A DNA stretch of 64,000 nucleotides from the NCBI RefSeq assembly GCF_001425605.1, contig NZ_LMRG01000031.1, forward strand, positions 62,001 through 126,000, in the 5' to 3' direction. This DNA is from Rhizobium sp. Leaf453 (GTDB lineage Bacteria > Pseudomonadota > Alphaproteobacteria > Rhizobiales > Rhizobiaceae). Each line of letters opens with the position of its first letter. Position 1 is the first letter of the stretch. Position numbers and translations under genes: made by a program. Shown in pieces: positions 1 through 7,432 of this stretch. The notes under the pieces are model-generated. The model saw nothing but the letters and a program-made list of their open reading frames with translations. It did not search any database and was not told where the DNA came from.

Positions 1-245
1 GTCTTGCGGTCCCTCTCGCCATCAGCGTAGACGAAGTCCTCGCGCAACGTGAAGATTTTGCCGCGCGTGCGTCCGGTCAGGACGACATCGAACTTTCGGC
101 TCACACCGTTAATGGCGGAAAACGACCCTACGGCCGTCGTCTTTCCGCGGAAAAACGTCTCCATCACTGTATCGGCAGCCGAGGCCGGCAGCGTCGGGAG
201 CAAGAGACCAAGAACGGCCAGCGAAAACAGAATGCGCTTCATCAT
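1..245 (-). CDS. Partial secreted DUF3833-like protein (N-terminal part)
   Basis: The reading frame runs off the left edge, so only about the first 81 residues are visible. They begin with a lysine/arginine then a hydrophobic stretch ending in an Ala-Ser-Ala-Ala signal peptidase site near residue 23. The mature part contains ETFFRGKTTAVGSF and, near the cut, EDFVYADGE, a pattern I associate with the DUF3833 family of envelope proteins of unknown role. Two consecutive ATG codons (243-245 and 240-242) follow a GGGAG ribosome site; either could be the start. Family assignment rests on resemblance from memory and on a fragment. Confidence 0.5.
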   Translation of the reverse strand, partial: MMKRILFSLAVLGLLLPTLPASAADTVMETFFRGKTTAVGSFSAINGVSRKFDVVLTGRTRGKIFTLREDFVYADGERDRK

Positions 246-342
246 GTCTCTCCCTTGGTGTTGAAGGAGAGTACGGATCGCAAGGCCGTATAGTTTTCAT
301 GGGCCGCTGTAAAAGCGCAGCATCACCGTATCGTGATGACGG

Positions 343-1125
343 TCACGCCGGAATGCGCAGGTCTGTCAGATAGGTATTCTCGGCCTTCGAGACGCTGAAA
401 GTGGAGGGATTGACCGTGACCACCATCAGCGTTTCGCCATGCGAGGCTGCGCCTGCCAGAAGACTGCCATCGGGGGCCGCGATCCGGGACGAACCGGCAA
501 AGGTGAAGCGCTCGTCGGCGCCGCAGTGATTGATGTAAGCGACGAAGACCTGGTTTTCGAAGGCCCGCGTCTGGATCATGTGATCGGCGATGAACGTACC
601 GGAATAGCCCGCCGGTAGCGCCGTCGGCACCAGCACGGCATCGACGCCGGCCAGCGCTAGACGGCGAACATTTTCCGGGAATTCGACATCATAGCAGATC
701 AGCATGCCGCAGCGCACACCGCGATGATCGAAGGTCACGGTTTCCGGTTCGGCCGGCGTGAACAGGCCGCGCTCGTAGTCCCCGTAGAGATTGGACTTGC
801 GGTAGACGACGGGAGCCGTGTCACCATCGACATAGACGGCGCTGTTGAAGACGGTTCCTTCTGCCTTTTCGGCAAAGCCGGCAATGATCGCGATGCCGGC
901 CTGGGCGGAGATCGTCTGCAGCCGCTGCACCAGCGCCCCGTCCACCGGCTCCGCCAGATCGCGGATGACGTCGCCGGCGCCATAGCCCGTCAGCCCCAAT
1001 TCCGGCGTCACCAGCAGGCTCGCGCCCTTGGCGGCCGCCTCCCTTGCCGCCAGCCCGATGCGGGCGAGATTGGCGGCGACATCGCCGGGCACCGATTTCA
1101 TCTGCAGGGCGGCAAGCGTGATCAT
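343..1125 (-). CDS. Carbon-nitrogen hydrolase (nitrilase superfamily)
   Basis: A 260-residue amidase-type enzyme that hydrolyses a non-peptide C-N bond of an amide, nitrile or N-carbamoyl compound. The Glu-Lys-Cys triad is visible: Glu42 in PELGLTGYG, Lys110 in YRKSNLYGDYE and Cys144 in LICYDVEFPENVR. The start is the ATG at 1123-1125, which overlaps the stop of the upstream permease gene as ATGA; the same frame stays open much further upstream but there it is only a shadow of the permease gene. It is the last gene of the polyamine-type ABC operon, so its substrate is probably the imported compound or a product of it. N-carbamoylputrescine amidase or omega-amidase are possible; the sequence does not decide. 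Confidence 0.9.
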   Translation of the reverse strand: MITLAALQMKSVPGDVAANLARIGLAAREAAAKGASLLVTPELGLTGYGAGDVIRDLAEPVDGALVQRLQTISAQAGIAIIAGFAEKAEGTVFNSAVYVDGDTAPVVYRKSNLYGDYERGLFTPAEPETVTFDHRGVRCGMLICYDVEFPENVRRLALAGVDAVLVPTALPAGYSGTFIADHMIQTRAFENQVFVAYINHCGADERFTFAGSSRIAAPDGSLLAGAASHGETLMVVTVNPSTFSVSKAENTYLTDLRIPA

Positions 1126-1922
1126 GTGTCGTCCGATGACATGGCGCCGAGCAGCTTCGGCAGATCGCCGAACCGCGCGACAAGGGAGAAGATGACGGCG
1201 GCCGTTGCCACGAACAGGATCGTGACAGAGGCCATGGTCGGCGTGTAGCCATAGCGCAGCGCGTTGAAGATCTTGATCGGCAGGGTTTCCATGGTGAAAC
1301 CGACGGTCATATAAGCAACGATGTACTCGTTGAGCGACAGGACGAAGGCGAAGGCGTAGCCAGAAACGATATAGGGCAGGATCAGCGGAAGAACCACTGT
1401 GCGGAAGATCGTCCTGTCGTCCGCACCCATGGTAGCAGCGGCCTCCACCAGCGAACGATCTATCGCCGTGAAGCCGAGCGAAAGCGTCACCAGCGGCAGC
1501 GTCACGAAAAAGATCGCGTGGCTGACAACGGCCGTCCAGGGCTGGCCATAGAAACCGGTGGTCGCCCAGAACGTCAGGAGGCCGAGCGCGGTGATGACGG
1601 GCGGCAGCGTGAACGGCGCGATGCCGAGAAGCTGGAAGATGTTTGCCCAGGGCGCGATCCGCCGCCACAGGAACCATGCAAGCGGCAGGGCAATCGCCAC
1701 GGCGACAGCCGCAGAGAGGATCGCCAGCGTCAGCGAGGCAAACAAAGCGTTGCGCCATTCCGGATTGAGGAAGATTTCGCCATACCAGGAGAGCGAAAAT
1801 CCCTTGGGCGGAAAGGCGAGCGTCTGTTTCTCGTTCACCGACACGCCGGCAACGACGATCATCGGCAGCGCCAGAAACACGCCGATCAGGAAGAAATAGA
1901 CTTTGCTGAGCGCGCCGGTCAT
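1122..1922 (-). CDS. ABC transporter permease, PotC type
   Basis: A 266-residue inner-membrane permease of the spermidine/putrescine/iron family (binding-protein-dependent transport family) with about six hydrophobic segments. The cytoplasmic EAA loop that docks on the ATPase is seen as EAAATMGADDRTIFRTVVLP around residue 165-185. It overlaps the neighbouring permease upstream and the hydrolase downstream by four bases each (ATGA), which implies tight translational coupling. It forms a heterodimeric channel with the product of 1919-2773, energised by the ATPase at 2770-3807 and fed by the binding protein at 4042-5130. Confidence 0.9.
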   Translation of the reverse strand: MTGALSKVYFFLIGVFLALPMIVVAGVSVNEKQTLAFPPKGFSLSWYGEIFLNPEWRNALFASLTLAILSAAVAVAIALPLAWFLWRRIAPWANIFQLLGIAPFTLPPVITALGLLTFWATTGFYGQPWTAVVSHAIFFVTLPLVTLSLGFTAIDRSLVEAAATMGADDRTIFRTVVLPLILPYIVSGYAFAFVLSLNEYIVAYMTVGFTMETLPIKIFNALRYGYTPTMASVTILFVATAAVIFSLVARFGDLPKLLGAMSSDDT

Positions 1923-2773
1923 GCGGCTTCTCCCTTGCGTCCGGCCATCACCGTCAGGGCCACGAGACCGAGGGTCACCAGCACCAGGAACACCGCCATC
2001 GCGGCCGCGAACGGCATGTTCGATTGATAGATCGCCTGATCGGTGATCAGCACCGACAGCGTCCAGTGCTGCGGCCGGCCAAGAAGCTGCGGCAGCAGGT
2101 AGGAGCCGAGCGCAAAGATGAACACCATGATCAGCGTCGCGGTGATGGTGTTGCGCAGCGCCGGAACGACGACCGTGAAGAACGCCCGGATCGGCGAGGC
2201 GCCCAGCGTGCGGGCCGCTTCCGTCAGCGTCGGATCAAGCCGGACGAGCGCTGGATAGAGCACCAGAACCGTATAGGGAAAGGCCTGATAGACCATGCCG
2301 GTCAGCACCGCACCGAAACTCGGCAGCAGCGCCTTTGCCTCGCTCATGACGCCCATCATGACCAGCAGATTGGTGATGCCGGCCGTGCGGGAAAACAGTG
2401 TCGACCACGCAAAGCCGATGATGACTTCCGACAGCGACAGGACCGACAGAAGCGCGACCAGCCAGACGATCTGAACCTTCCTCGCCATCCGGGTCAGCAG
2501 ATAGGTGAAGGGAACGGCAAGCAGAACGCAGCAGATCGCCACCGTTATCGCCAGCATCAGCGAAAAGCCGAGCACATTGGCAAAGAACAGGCTGAGGAAG
2601 CGCTCGTAATTCGAGAAGACAAAGGCCGGCACATAGAAGCCGCCCTGCTGGCGCTGAAAGAACGAGACGGCGATCATCGTCGCGAAGGGCACGACGAAGA
2701 AGACGATGAGCATCATCGCCGGGAAGAATAGCGGGCCGTAATCGCCGAGTTTTTGCGGAGCTTCGCGTCTCAT
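1919..2773 (-). CDS. ABC transporter permease, PotB type
   Basis: A 284-residue inner-membrane permease, partner of the PotC-type protein. It starts with a short cytoplasmic tail and a first hydrophobic helix, and carries the EAA loop EAARTLGASPIRAFFTVVVP in the fourth fifth of the chain. The ATG at 2771-2773 overlaps the ATPase stop as ATGA. The order ATPase, PotB, PotC is typical of polyamine, opine and phosphonate-like importers in rhizobia; the transported compound cannot be read from the permease itself. Confidence 0.9.
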   Translation of the reverse strand: MRREAPQKLGDYGPLFFPAMMLIVFFVVPFATMIAVSFFQRQQGGFYVPAFVFSNYERFLSLFFANVLGFSLMLAITVAICCVLLAVPFTYLLTRMARKVQIVWLVALLSVLSLSEVIIGFAWSTLFSRTAGITNLLVMMGVMSEAKALLPSFGAVLTGMVYQAFPYTVLVLYPALVRLDPTLTEAARTLGASPIRAFFTVVVPALRNTITATLIMVFIFALGSYLLPQLLGRPQHWTLSVLITDQAIYQSNMPFAAAMAVFLVLVTLGLVALTVMAGRKGEAA

Positions 2774-3807
2774 TTGGCCAGCACCACGCAGACATCGGGA
2801 AGCAGCATGACGCCGACCGGCTGGCCGACCGCGACCTCCGGCCGCGCGCGCGGTGTGGAAACGGCAACGATCTGGCGGCCGGCAATATCGACAAAGGTTT
2901 CGATCGTGCCGCCGAGATCACGCACGAAGGTCACCGTGCCGGCGAGCGCGCCATTGCCCGGCGCTGTCAGGTGAATGTCTTCCGGTCGGATCGACAGCGT
3001 CGCCTTGGACACGCCGGCCCCGAGCGATACACCGGACACCGGCTGGCCCAGAACCGTCACGCGGCCGGCGCTGTCGGCTTCCGCTTCAAGCAGATTGGTC
3101 GAACCGATGAAATCGGCGACGAATGTGTCGGCCGGGCGACGGTAAATCTCGATCGGCGAGGCCGCCTGGCGGATTTCACCCTTGCTCATGACGACGACGG
3201 TGTCGGCCATGGTCATGGCCTCGCGCTGGTCATGGGTGACGACGATGGTGGTGATGCCGAGCTTTTGCTGCAGCTGGCGCAATTCCACCTGCATGGCCTC
3301 ACGCAGCTTGGCGTCGAGCGCCGACAGCGGCTCATCGAGCAGGAAGAGTTTCGGTGAAATCGACAGGGCACGGGCGATCGCCACGCGCTGGCGCTGGCCG
3401 CCCGAAAGCTTGGAGACCGGCCGGTCGGCATAGCCACTCAAATGGATCATGGCGAGAAGCTCTTCGACGCGCTTCTTCTGCTCCTCCTTCGCCCTGCCAC
3501 GGATCCGCAAGGGATAGGCGATGTTCTCGCCGACGGTCAGATGCGGAAACAGCGCCAGCGACTGGAACACCATGCCGAGTTCGCGCTGGTGTGTCGGAAC
3601 CTTGGTAATGTCCTTGTCATCGAGCCGGATGGCGCCGTCGGTCGGAAGGTCGAGGCCGGCGATCATGCGCAACAGCGTGGTCTTGCCGCAGCCGGATGGG
3701 CCGAGCAGGCAGACGAACGTGCCATGCGGCACCGTCAGCTCGACATTGTTGACCGCGGTGAAAGTCCCGAATTCCTTCGTGACATTGTTGAGGACGAGGC
3801 CTGACAT
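2770..3807 (-). CDS. ABC transporter ATP-binding protein, PotA type
   Basis: A 345-residue ATPase that drives the PotB/PotC pair. Walker A is GPSGCGKT at residues 36-43, the signature LSGGQ at 134-138 and Walker B LFLLDEP at 154-160; the last third is the TOBE regulatory domain typical of polyamine, sugar and iron importers. The start chosen is the ATG at 3805-3807 (MSGLVLNNVTKEFG), preceded by AAAAGGACC; the frame stays open 34 codons further upstream, but that part has no family character and runs towards the repeat at 3871-4018. It is separated from the binding-protein gene by that repeat. Confidence 0.92.
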   Translation of the reverse strand: MSGLVLNNVTKEFGTFTAVNNVELTVPHGTFVCLLGPSGCGKTTLLRMIAGLDLPTDGAIRLDDKDITKVPTHQRELGMVFQSLALFPHLTVGENIAYPLRIRGRAKEEQKKRVEELLAMIHLSGYADRPVSKLSGGQRQRVAIARALSISPKLFLLDEPLSALDAKLREAMQVELRQLQQKLGITTIVVTHDQREAMTMADTVVVMSKGEIRQAASPIEIYRRPADTFVADFIGSTNLLEAEADSAGRVTVLGQPVSGVSLGAGVSKATLSIRPEDIHLTAPGNGALAGTVTFVRDLGGTIETFVDIAGRQIVAVSTPRARPEVAVGQPVGVMLLPDVCVVLAK

Positions 3808-3870
3808 GAATGGTCCTTTTGAAAAAATCCGGGGCATCATGGCCAGCAACATCGATCGTGTATGCTGCCC

Positions 3871-4018
3871 TTCACCCCCCTCTGTCCCTTCGGGACATCT
3901 CCCCCTCAAGGGGGGAGATTATTCTTTTCATGCTCCCACCATCGTAAGGGAGGCGTGAGGTTTGCGGCTCATCTCCCCCCTGAGGGGGAGATGTCGGTGT
4001 CACCGACAGAGGTGGGTA
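3871..4018. repeat. Composite intergenic palindromic repeat R1
   Basis: About 150 bases between the binding-protein and ATPase genes. Two inner hairpins, at 3897-3919 and 3971-3992, have arms ATCTCCCCC and GGGGGAGAT; outer inverted arms CACCCCCCTCTGTC (near 3873) and GACAGAGGTGGG (4005-4016) bracket the unit. This matches the style of the short intergenic mosaic repeats known in Rhizobiaceae. Placed directly after a binding-protein gene, the folded RNA could act as a partial terminator or mRNA-stabilising hairpin. Confidence 0.8.
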
Positions 4019-4041
4019 TCCTCGCTCTGTCAGAACGCCCC

Positions 4042-5130
4042 TCAACCCACGATCAGTTCGGTCCACTTCTGGTTCAGCCAATCCGACTTGGTCTGGTAGA
4101 GGTCGTAGCGCGGAATGATCGGCTCGATGTCGGAGGAGACGGCTGCGAATTCGGCATCCGTCAGGTCGGTCAGTTCGCGCTTGACCGTCGGCGAGGTGCC
4201 GACCTTGCGCGACAGGATCGCCTGGATCGCCGGCTGGCTCATGTAATCGATGAACACATGGGCTTCCTCGACCTTCTGCGAGGCACGCGACAGCGCCCAG
4301 CAACCGGAATCCTGGATGCCACCTTCCTTCGGGAAGGTGGAGCGGACGGGATTACCGTCGGCGGCAGCGAGGCCGGTCACGTCGTGGTAATACTGGCCCA
4401 TCGGGATTTCGCCAGACTTCAGCGACTGCTCGAACTGCGCCTCGTCGCGATACCACAGGCGGACGTTCGGCTTGACTTCTGCGAGCTTGGCGAATGCCTT
4501 TTCCAGGCCCTCATCCGTGTCGAGCGCATTGGTGCCACCGAAGAAGGTCTTCGCCGTCACTTCCAGAAGGAAGGAGTTGGAAACCAGCGCCAGAAGGCCG
4601 AGCTTGTCGGCGTTTGCCGGATCCCACAGCGCTTCCCACGAGGTCGGGGCTTCCTTGTAGACGTCGGTATTGGTCACCAGCGTGATGTACCAGGAAACGG
4701 CACCGATGCCGGCGATGCGGCCATCCGGATACTTGTTGACGAAACGGTCGAGCAGGTTCGAGGCATTCTTGATCTTGGCGGTATCGAGCGGCGCCCAGAG
4801 GTCGGTTGATTGGCCTTTCAGCATCGAAACCTGCGACATCATCGAGACGTCGGCCGGTGCCTGGCCAGCCTTGGCAGCCTGCTCGAGCTGGACGAGCCAT
4901 GCTTCACCGGTCGGCTCGGCAACGGATTCGACGGCGATGCCGGTCGCCTTGGTGAATTCCGGGAAGATGTTCTTGTCGAACGAATCCTTGAAGTAACCGC
5001 CATAGACGCCGACCTTCAGCGACTTGTCCTGCGCGCGCAGGATAGACGGCATGGCCAGCATGGAGGCGCCGGCAAGGCCGGCACCCAGCACGGCGCGACG
5101 GTTCACGCCGGATTTCAGAAATTCAGTCAT
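4042..5130 (-). CDS. ABC transporter substrate-binding protein, PotD/opine type
   Basis: A 362-residue periplasmic solute-binding protein of the spermidine/putrescine-like family. The N-terminus has a twin-arginine-like motif (NRRAVLG) followed by a hydrophobic stretch and a cleavage region near LRAQDK, so export by Tat is plausible. The mature protein starts with KVGVYGGYFKDSF and shows repeated Trp/Tyr-rich segments typical of this fold. Two adjacent ATG codons (5131-5133 and 5128-5130) follow AAAAAGGAGAACG; the second has the better seven-base spacing and is used here. It feeds the PotABC-type importer downstream. Ligand unknown; polyamines, opines or similar nitrogen compounds are the likeliest given the ureohydrolase upstream. 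Confidence 0.88.
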   Translation of the reverse strand: MTEFLKSGVNRRAVLGAGLAGASMLAMPSILRAQDKSLKVGVYGGYFKDSFDKNIFPEFTKATGIAVESVAEPTGEAWLVQLEQAAKAGQAPADVSMMSQVSMLKGQSTDLWAPLDTAKIKNASNLLDRFVNKYPDGRIAGIGAVSWYITLVTNTDVYKEAPTSWEALWDPANADKLGLLALVSNSFLLEVTAKTFFGGTNALDTDEGLEKAFAKLAEVKPNVRLWYRDEAQFEQSLKSGEIPMGQYYHDVTGLAAADGNPVRSTFPKEGGIQDSGCWALSRASQKVEEAHVFIDYMSQPAIQAILSRKVGTSPTVKRELTDLTDAEFAAVSSDIEPIIPRYDLYQTKSDWLNQKWTELIVG

Positions 5131-5219
5131 CATCGTTCTCCTTTTTATGCCGGACGCCTTCTGGCTCCCGGTCTGTTCCCAATTTTCGGTGCGGCTTGCA
5201 AGTCCGGACCGTGGTTCAA

Positions 5220-5867
5220 TCAATGTTTCAGGGCACGAAGCTCCAGCATCTTGGCGTATCGAGTCAACGGAAAACACAGAGCAAAATAGATAAGGGCGAC
5301 AAAGCCATAGACCTTGAACGGCTCGAACGTCGCATTGTTGATCGCATTCGACGTCCTGACCAGCTCCTCAAAGCCGATGATCGAGGTGAGCGCGGTGCTC
5401 TTGATCAGCTGCACCAGGAAACCGACCGTCGGCGCCCGGGTCATCGTGAATGCCTGCGGCAGGATAATCAACCGCATCTGGCTGATGTAGTGGAGCCCCA
5501 GGCTGCTTCCCGCATCCCACTGCCCGACAGGCACCGCCTCGACACCACCGCGCCAGATTTCGGCCAGGAACGCACTGGCACAAAGCGTAAGCCCGAGCAC
5601 GGCAGCCGTCCAGGGTTCGATGCGCAGGCCCAGAAGCGGCAGGCCGAAGAACAACAGGAAGAGCTGCATCAGGAGCGGCGTGCCTTGGAACAGGCCGATG
5701 TAGTATTCGGCGAACCGCTTGACCCAGCGCCGCTTGGAAATGCGCAGGAACAGGATCAGCAAGCCGACGACGATGCCGCCAGCAAAGGCGACAGCAGACA
5801 GCAGGATCGTCCAGCGTGCGGCCAGAAGCAGGTTGCGGATGATGTCCCAGAGCGTGAACTCGATCAC
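5220..5867 (-). CDS. Amino-acid ABC transporter permease (HisM/GltK type)
   Basis: A 215-residue inner-membrane permease of the polar amino-acid family, with the EAA-loop equivalent around GSSLGLHYISQMRLIILPQAF. The GTG start at 5865-5867 follows GGAGGTGTCCG and overlaps the stop of the upstream permease (GTGA). Family members transport arginine, glutamine, histidine, opines or cystine. It pairs with the permease at 5864-6532. No ATPase of the matching HisP/GlnQ family is present beside it. Confidence 0.88.
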   Translation of the reverse strand: MIEFTLWDIIRNLLLAARWTILLSAVAFAGGIVVGLLILFLRISKRRWVKRFAEYYIGLFQGTPLLMQLFLLFFGLPLLGLRIEPWTAAVLGLTLCASAFLAEIWRGGVEAVPVGQWDAGSSLGLHYISQMRLIILPQAFTMTRAPTVGFLVQLIKSTALTSIIGFEELVRTSNAINNATFEPFKVYGFVALIYFALCFPLTRYAKMLELRALKH

Positions 5868-6532
5868 CGGACACCTCCGGGCAGGAAGCGATTTCCACCG
5901 GCGACCAGCAGGCGGCGCAGGCCGATGCTCATGCCGAGATAGACCAGCGTGATGACGAAATAGGTCTCGAAGGCACGGAAGGTGCGGGCCTGCAACATGT
6001 CCGCCTCGTAGGTCAGTTCGCGCACGGCTATTTGCGAGACGACGGCGGATTCCAGCATCATGATGACGATCTGGCTGGTGAGGGCCGGATAGATCACCTT
6101 CAACGCCTGCGGCAGGACAATCTTGACGAAAACCTGCCGGGGTTTCAGGCCAAGCGCCAGAGCCGCCTCTCTCTGCCCCTTGTGGACCGCATCGAGACCG
6201 GCACCGACGATCTCGGTCGTGTAGGCCGTCATGTTCAGCGTCATCGCCAGAATGGCCGCCACAACAGGGTCGAGCCGGATGCCGAGGCTCGGCAGGCCGA
6301 AGAAGATGAAGAACAGCTGCACCAGGAATGGCGTGTTGCGCACCAGCTCGACATAGCCGCCAATCAATTGACGCAGCACGGCATGACGGCTGCGCCGGGC
6401 CGCCGCGCCGAGGATGCTGAGCACGATGCCGGCAACAGCCGACACCGCGATCAGGAACAGGGTCATGGTGGCGCCGTTGGCGATCAGGAAGACCGCGTCC
6501 TTCAGCCAGCCGAAGTCGAGCACATAACCCAA
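5864..6532 (-). CDS. Amino-acid ABC transporter permease (HisQ/GltJ type)
   Basis: A 222-residue polar-amino-acid permease with the conserved EAALALGLKPRQVFVKIVLP loop near residues 138-157. The start appears to be a TTG at 6530-6532, three bases after the binding-protein stop: AAGGA lies seven bases upstream of it, while the next in-frame GTG (6521-6523) is too far from any ribosome site. Together with 5220-5867 it forms the channel of an importer served by the binding protein at 6536-7336. Confidence 0.87.
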   Translation of the reverse strand: MGYVLDFGWLKDAVFLIANGATMTLFLIAVSAVAGIVLSILGAAARRSRHAVLRQLIGGYVELVRNTPFLVQLFFIFFGLPSLGIRLDPVVAAILAMTLNMTAYTTEIVGAGLDAVHKGQREAALALGLKPRQVFVKIVLPQALKVIYPALTSQIVIMMLESAVVSQIAVRELTYEADMLQARTFRAFETYFVITLVYLGMSIGLRRLLVAGGNRFLPGGVR

Positions 6533-6535
6533 GGA

Positions 6536-7336
6536 TCAGTCCTTCAGGTTTTCAGGATTGAGCGGGACCTTCAGCCAGGCTTCCGAGCTTTCGTTCAGCT
6601 TGCCGTCGGCCAGCATCTTGGCAACAGCGTCGTTGATCGCCGTCTTCAGGCGATCCTCGCCCTTGTTGAGGGCCAGATGCGATGGCGAGGTCAGGAGCTG
6701 GAACTTCTGCTCCGGCTTCAGGGCTTCCTGGCGAGCCAGAACCTGCGCACCGACATCGTTGCCGACGACCATCAGGTCGGTTTGGCCGGAAATGAAGGCC
6801 TGGATGACGGAATTGTAGTTGTCGAAGCGCTTGATGTCGGCATCCTTGGGCGCGGCTTCCGTCACCGACGTGTCCTCGAGCGTACCGCGGTTGACGGCGA
6901 TGCTCTTGCCGGCGAGGTCTTCCTTGCCCTCCACCTCCATGGCGGCCGGGCCGATCACGGCGATGTAGTACGGTGCATAGGCGGCCGCGAAATCGATGAC
7001 CTCGGCACGCTCCTTGCTGAAGCCGACGCTGACCAGCATATCGACGCGCTTTTCGGTCAGATAGGGAATTCGGTTCTGGCCGGTGATCGGCACGGGAACC
7101 AGCTTCACCTTCAGGCTATCGGCGATGTACTGCGCGACGTCGATGTCATAGCCCTTGAGGCTCATGTCGGCACTGGCCGAGGAGAAGGGCGGGAAGTCGG
7201 CGAAGACGCCGACATTCAGCACGCCCGCCTTGGTGATGTCGTCGAGCGCATCGGCATTGGCCGCCGAGGCGAAGCCGAGAACGGCGCCGCCGAGCAGGAG
7301 CATGGCGGCAAGAGATGATTTCAATGTGGTTTTCAT
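6536..7336 (-). CDS. Amino-acid-type ABC substrate-binding protein
   Basis: A 266-residue periplasmic binding protein of family 3 (polar amino acids and opines). Residues 1-28 are a Sec signal peptide ending SAANADA. The mature part shows the family pattern KAGVLNVGVFADFPPFSS, then LKGYDIDVAQYIAD and the second-lobe segment KSIAVNRGTLEDT. The ATG at 7334-7336 is preceded by AAAGGGGAAC. Position between a ureohydrolase and two permeases suggests a ligand such as agmatine, a guanidino acid or arginine; this is inference from context only. Confidence 0.88.
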   Translation of the reverse strand: MKTTLKSSLAAMLLLGGAVLGFASAANADALDDITKAGVLNVGVFADFPPFSSASADMSLKGYDIDVAQYIADSLKVKLVPVPITGQNRIPYLTEKRVDMLVSVGFSKERAEVIDFAAAYAPYYIAVIGPAAMEVEGKEDLAGKSIAVNRGTLEDTSVTEAAPKDADIKRFDNYNSVIQAFISGQTDLMVVGNDVGAQVLARQEALKPEQKFQLLTSPSHLALNKGEDRLKTAINDAVAKMLADGKLNESSEAWLKVPLNPENLKD

Positions 7337-7391
7337 TTTTGTTCCCCTTTTTGGTCATTGCTCTTGGGTGGTGCGGGCAATCCGGCCGCAA

Positions 7392-7414
7392 CCCGCAGGA
7401 AGTTTCCCTGCGGG
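7392..7414. promoter_or_regulatory. Intercistronic hairpin between ureohydrolase and binding protein
   Basis: Perfect eight-base inverted arms CCCGCAGG (7392-7399) and CCTGCGGG (7407-7414) with a seven-base loop lie in the 96-base gap after the ureohydrolase stop and before the binding-protein gene. There is no strong T-run behind it on the minus strand, so processing or mRNA stabilisation that raises binding-protein levels is more likely than full termination. Confidence 0.55.
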
Positions 7415-7432
7415 ATATTCAAAAGATCTTCT

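Noticed and set aside
343-1758. 471-residue frame containing the C-N hydrolase
   Set aside because: The first 210 codons overlap the permease gene in another frame and are low-complexity basic sequence; the hydrolase family starts at the ATG 1123-1125.
2024-2731. 235-residue plus-strand frame opposite the PotB-type gene
   Set aside because: Rich in Arg, Gln, His and Asp, as expected from the complement of a membrane-protein gene in high-GC DNA; no ribosome site or domain.
3871-4018. CRISPR-like or phage attachment interpretation of the G/C-rich repeats
   Set aside because: The repeats are palindromic mosaics with unequal spacing, no spacers of constant length, no cas genes, no integrase and no tRNA.
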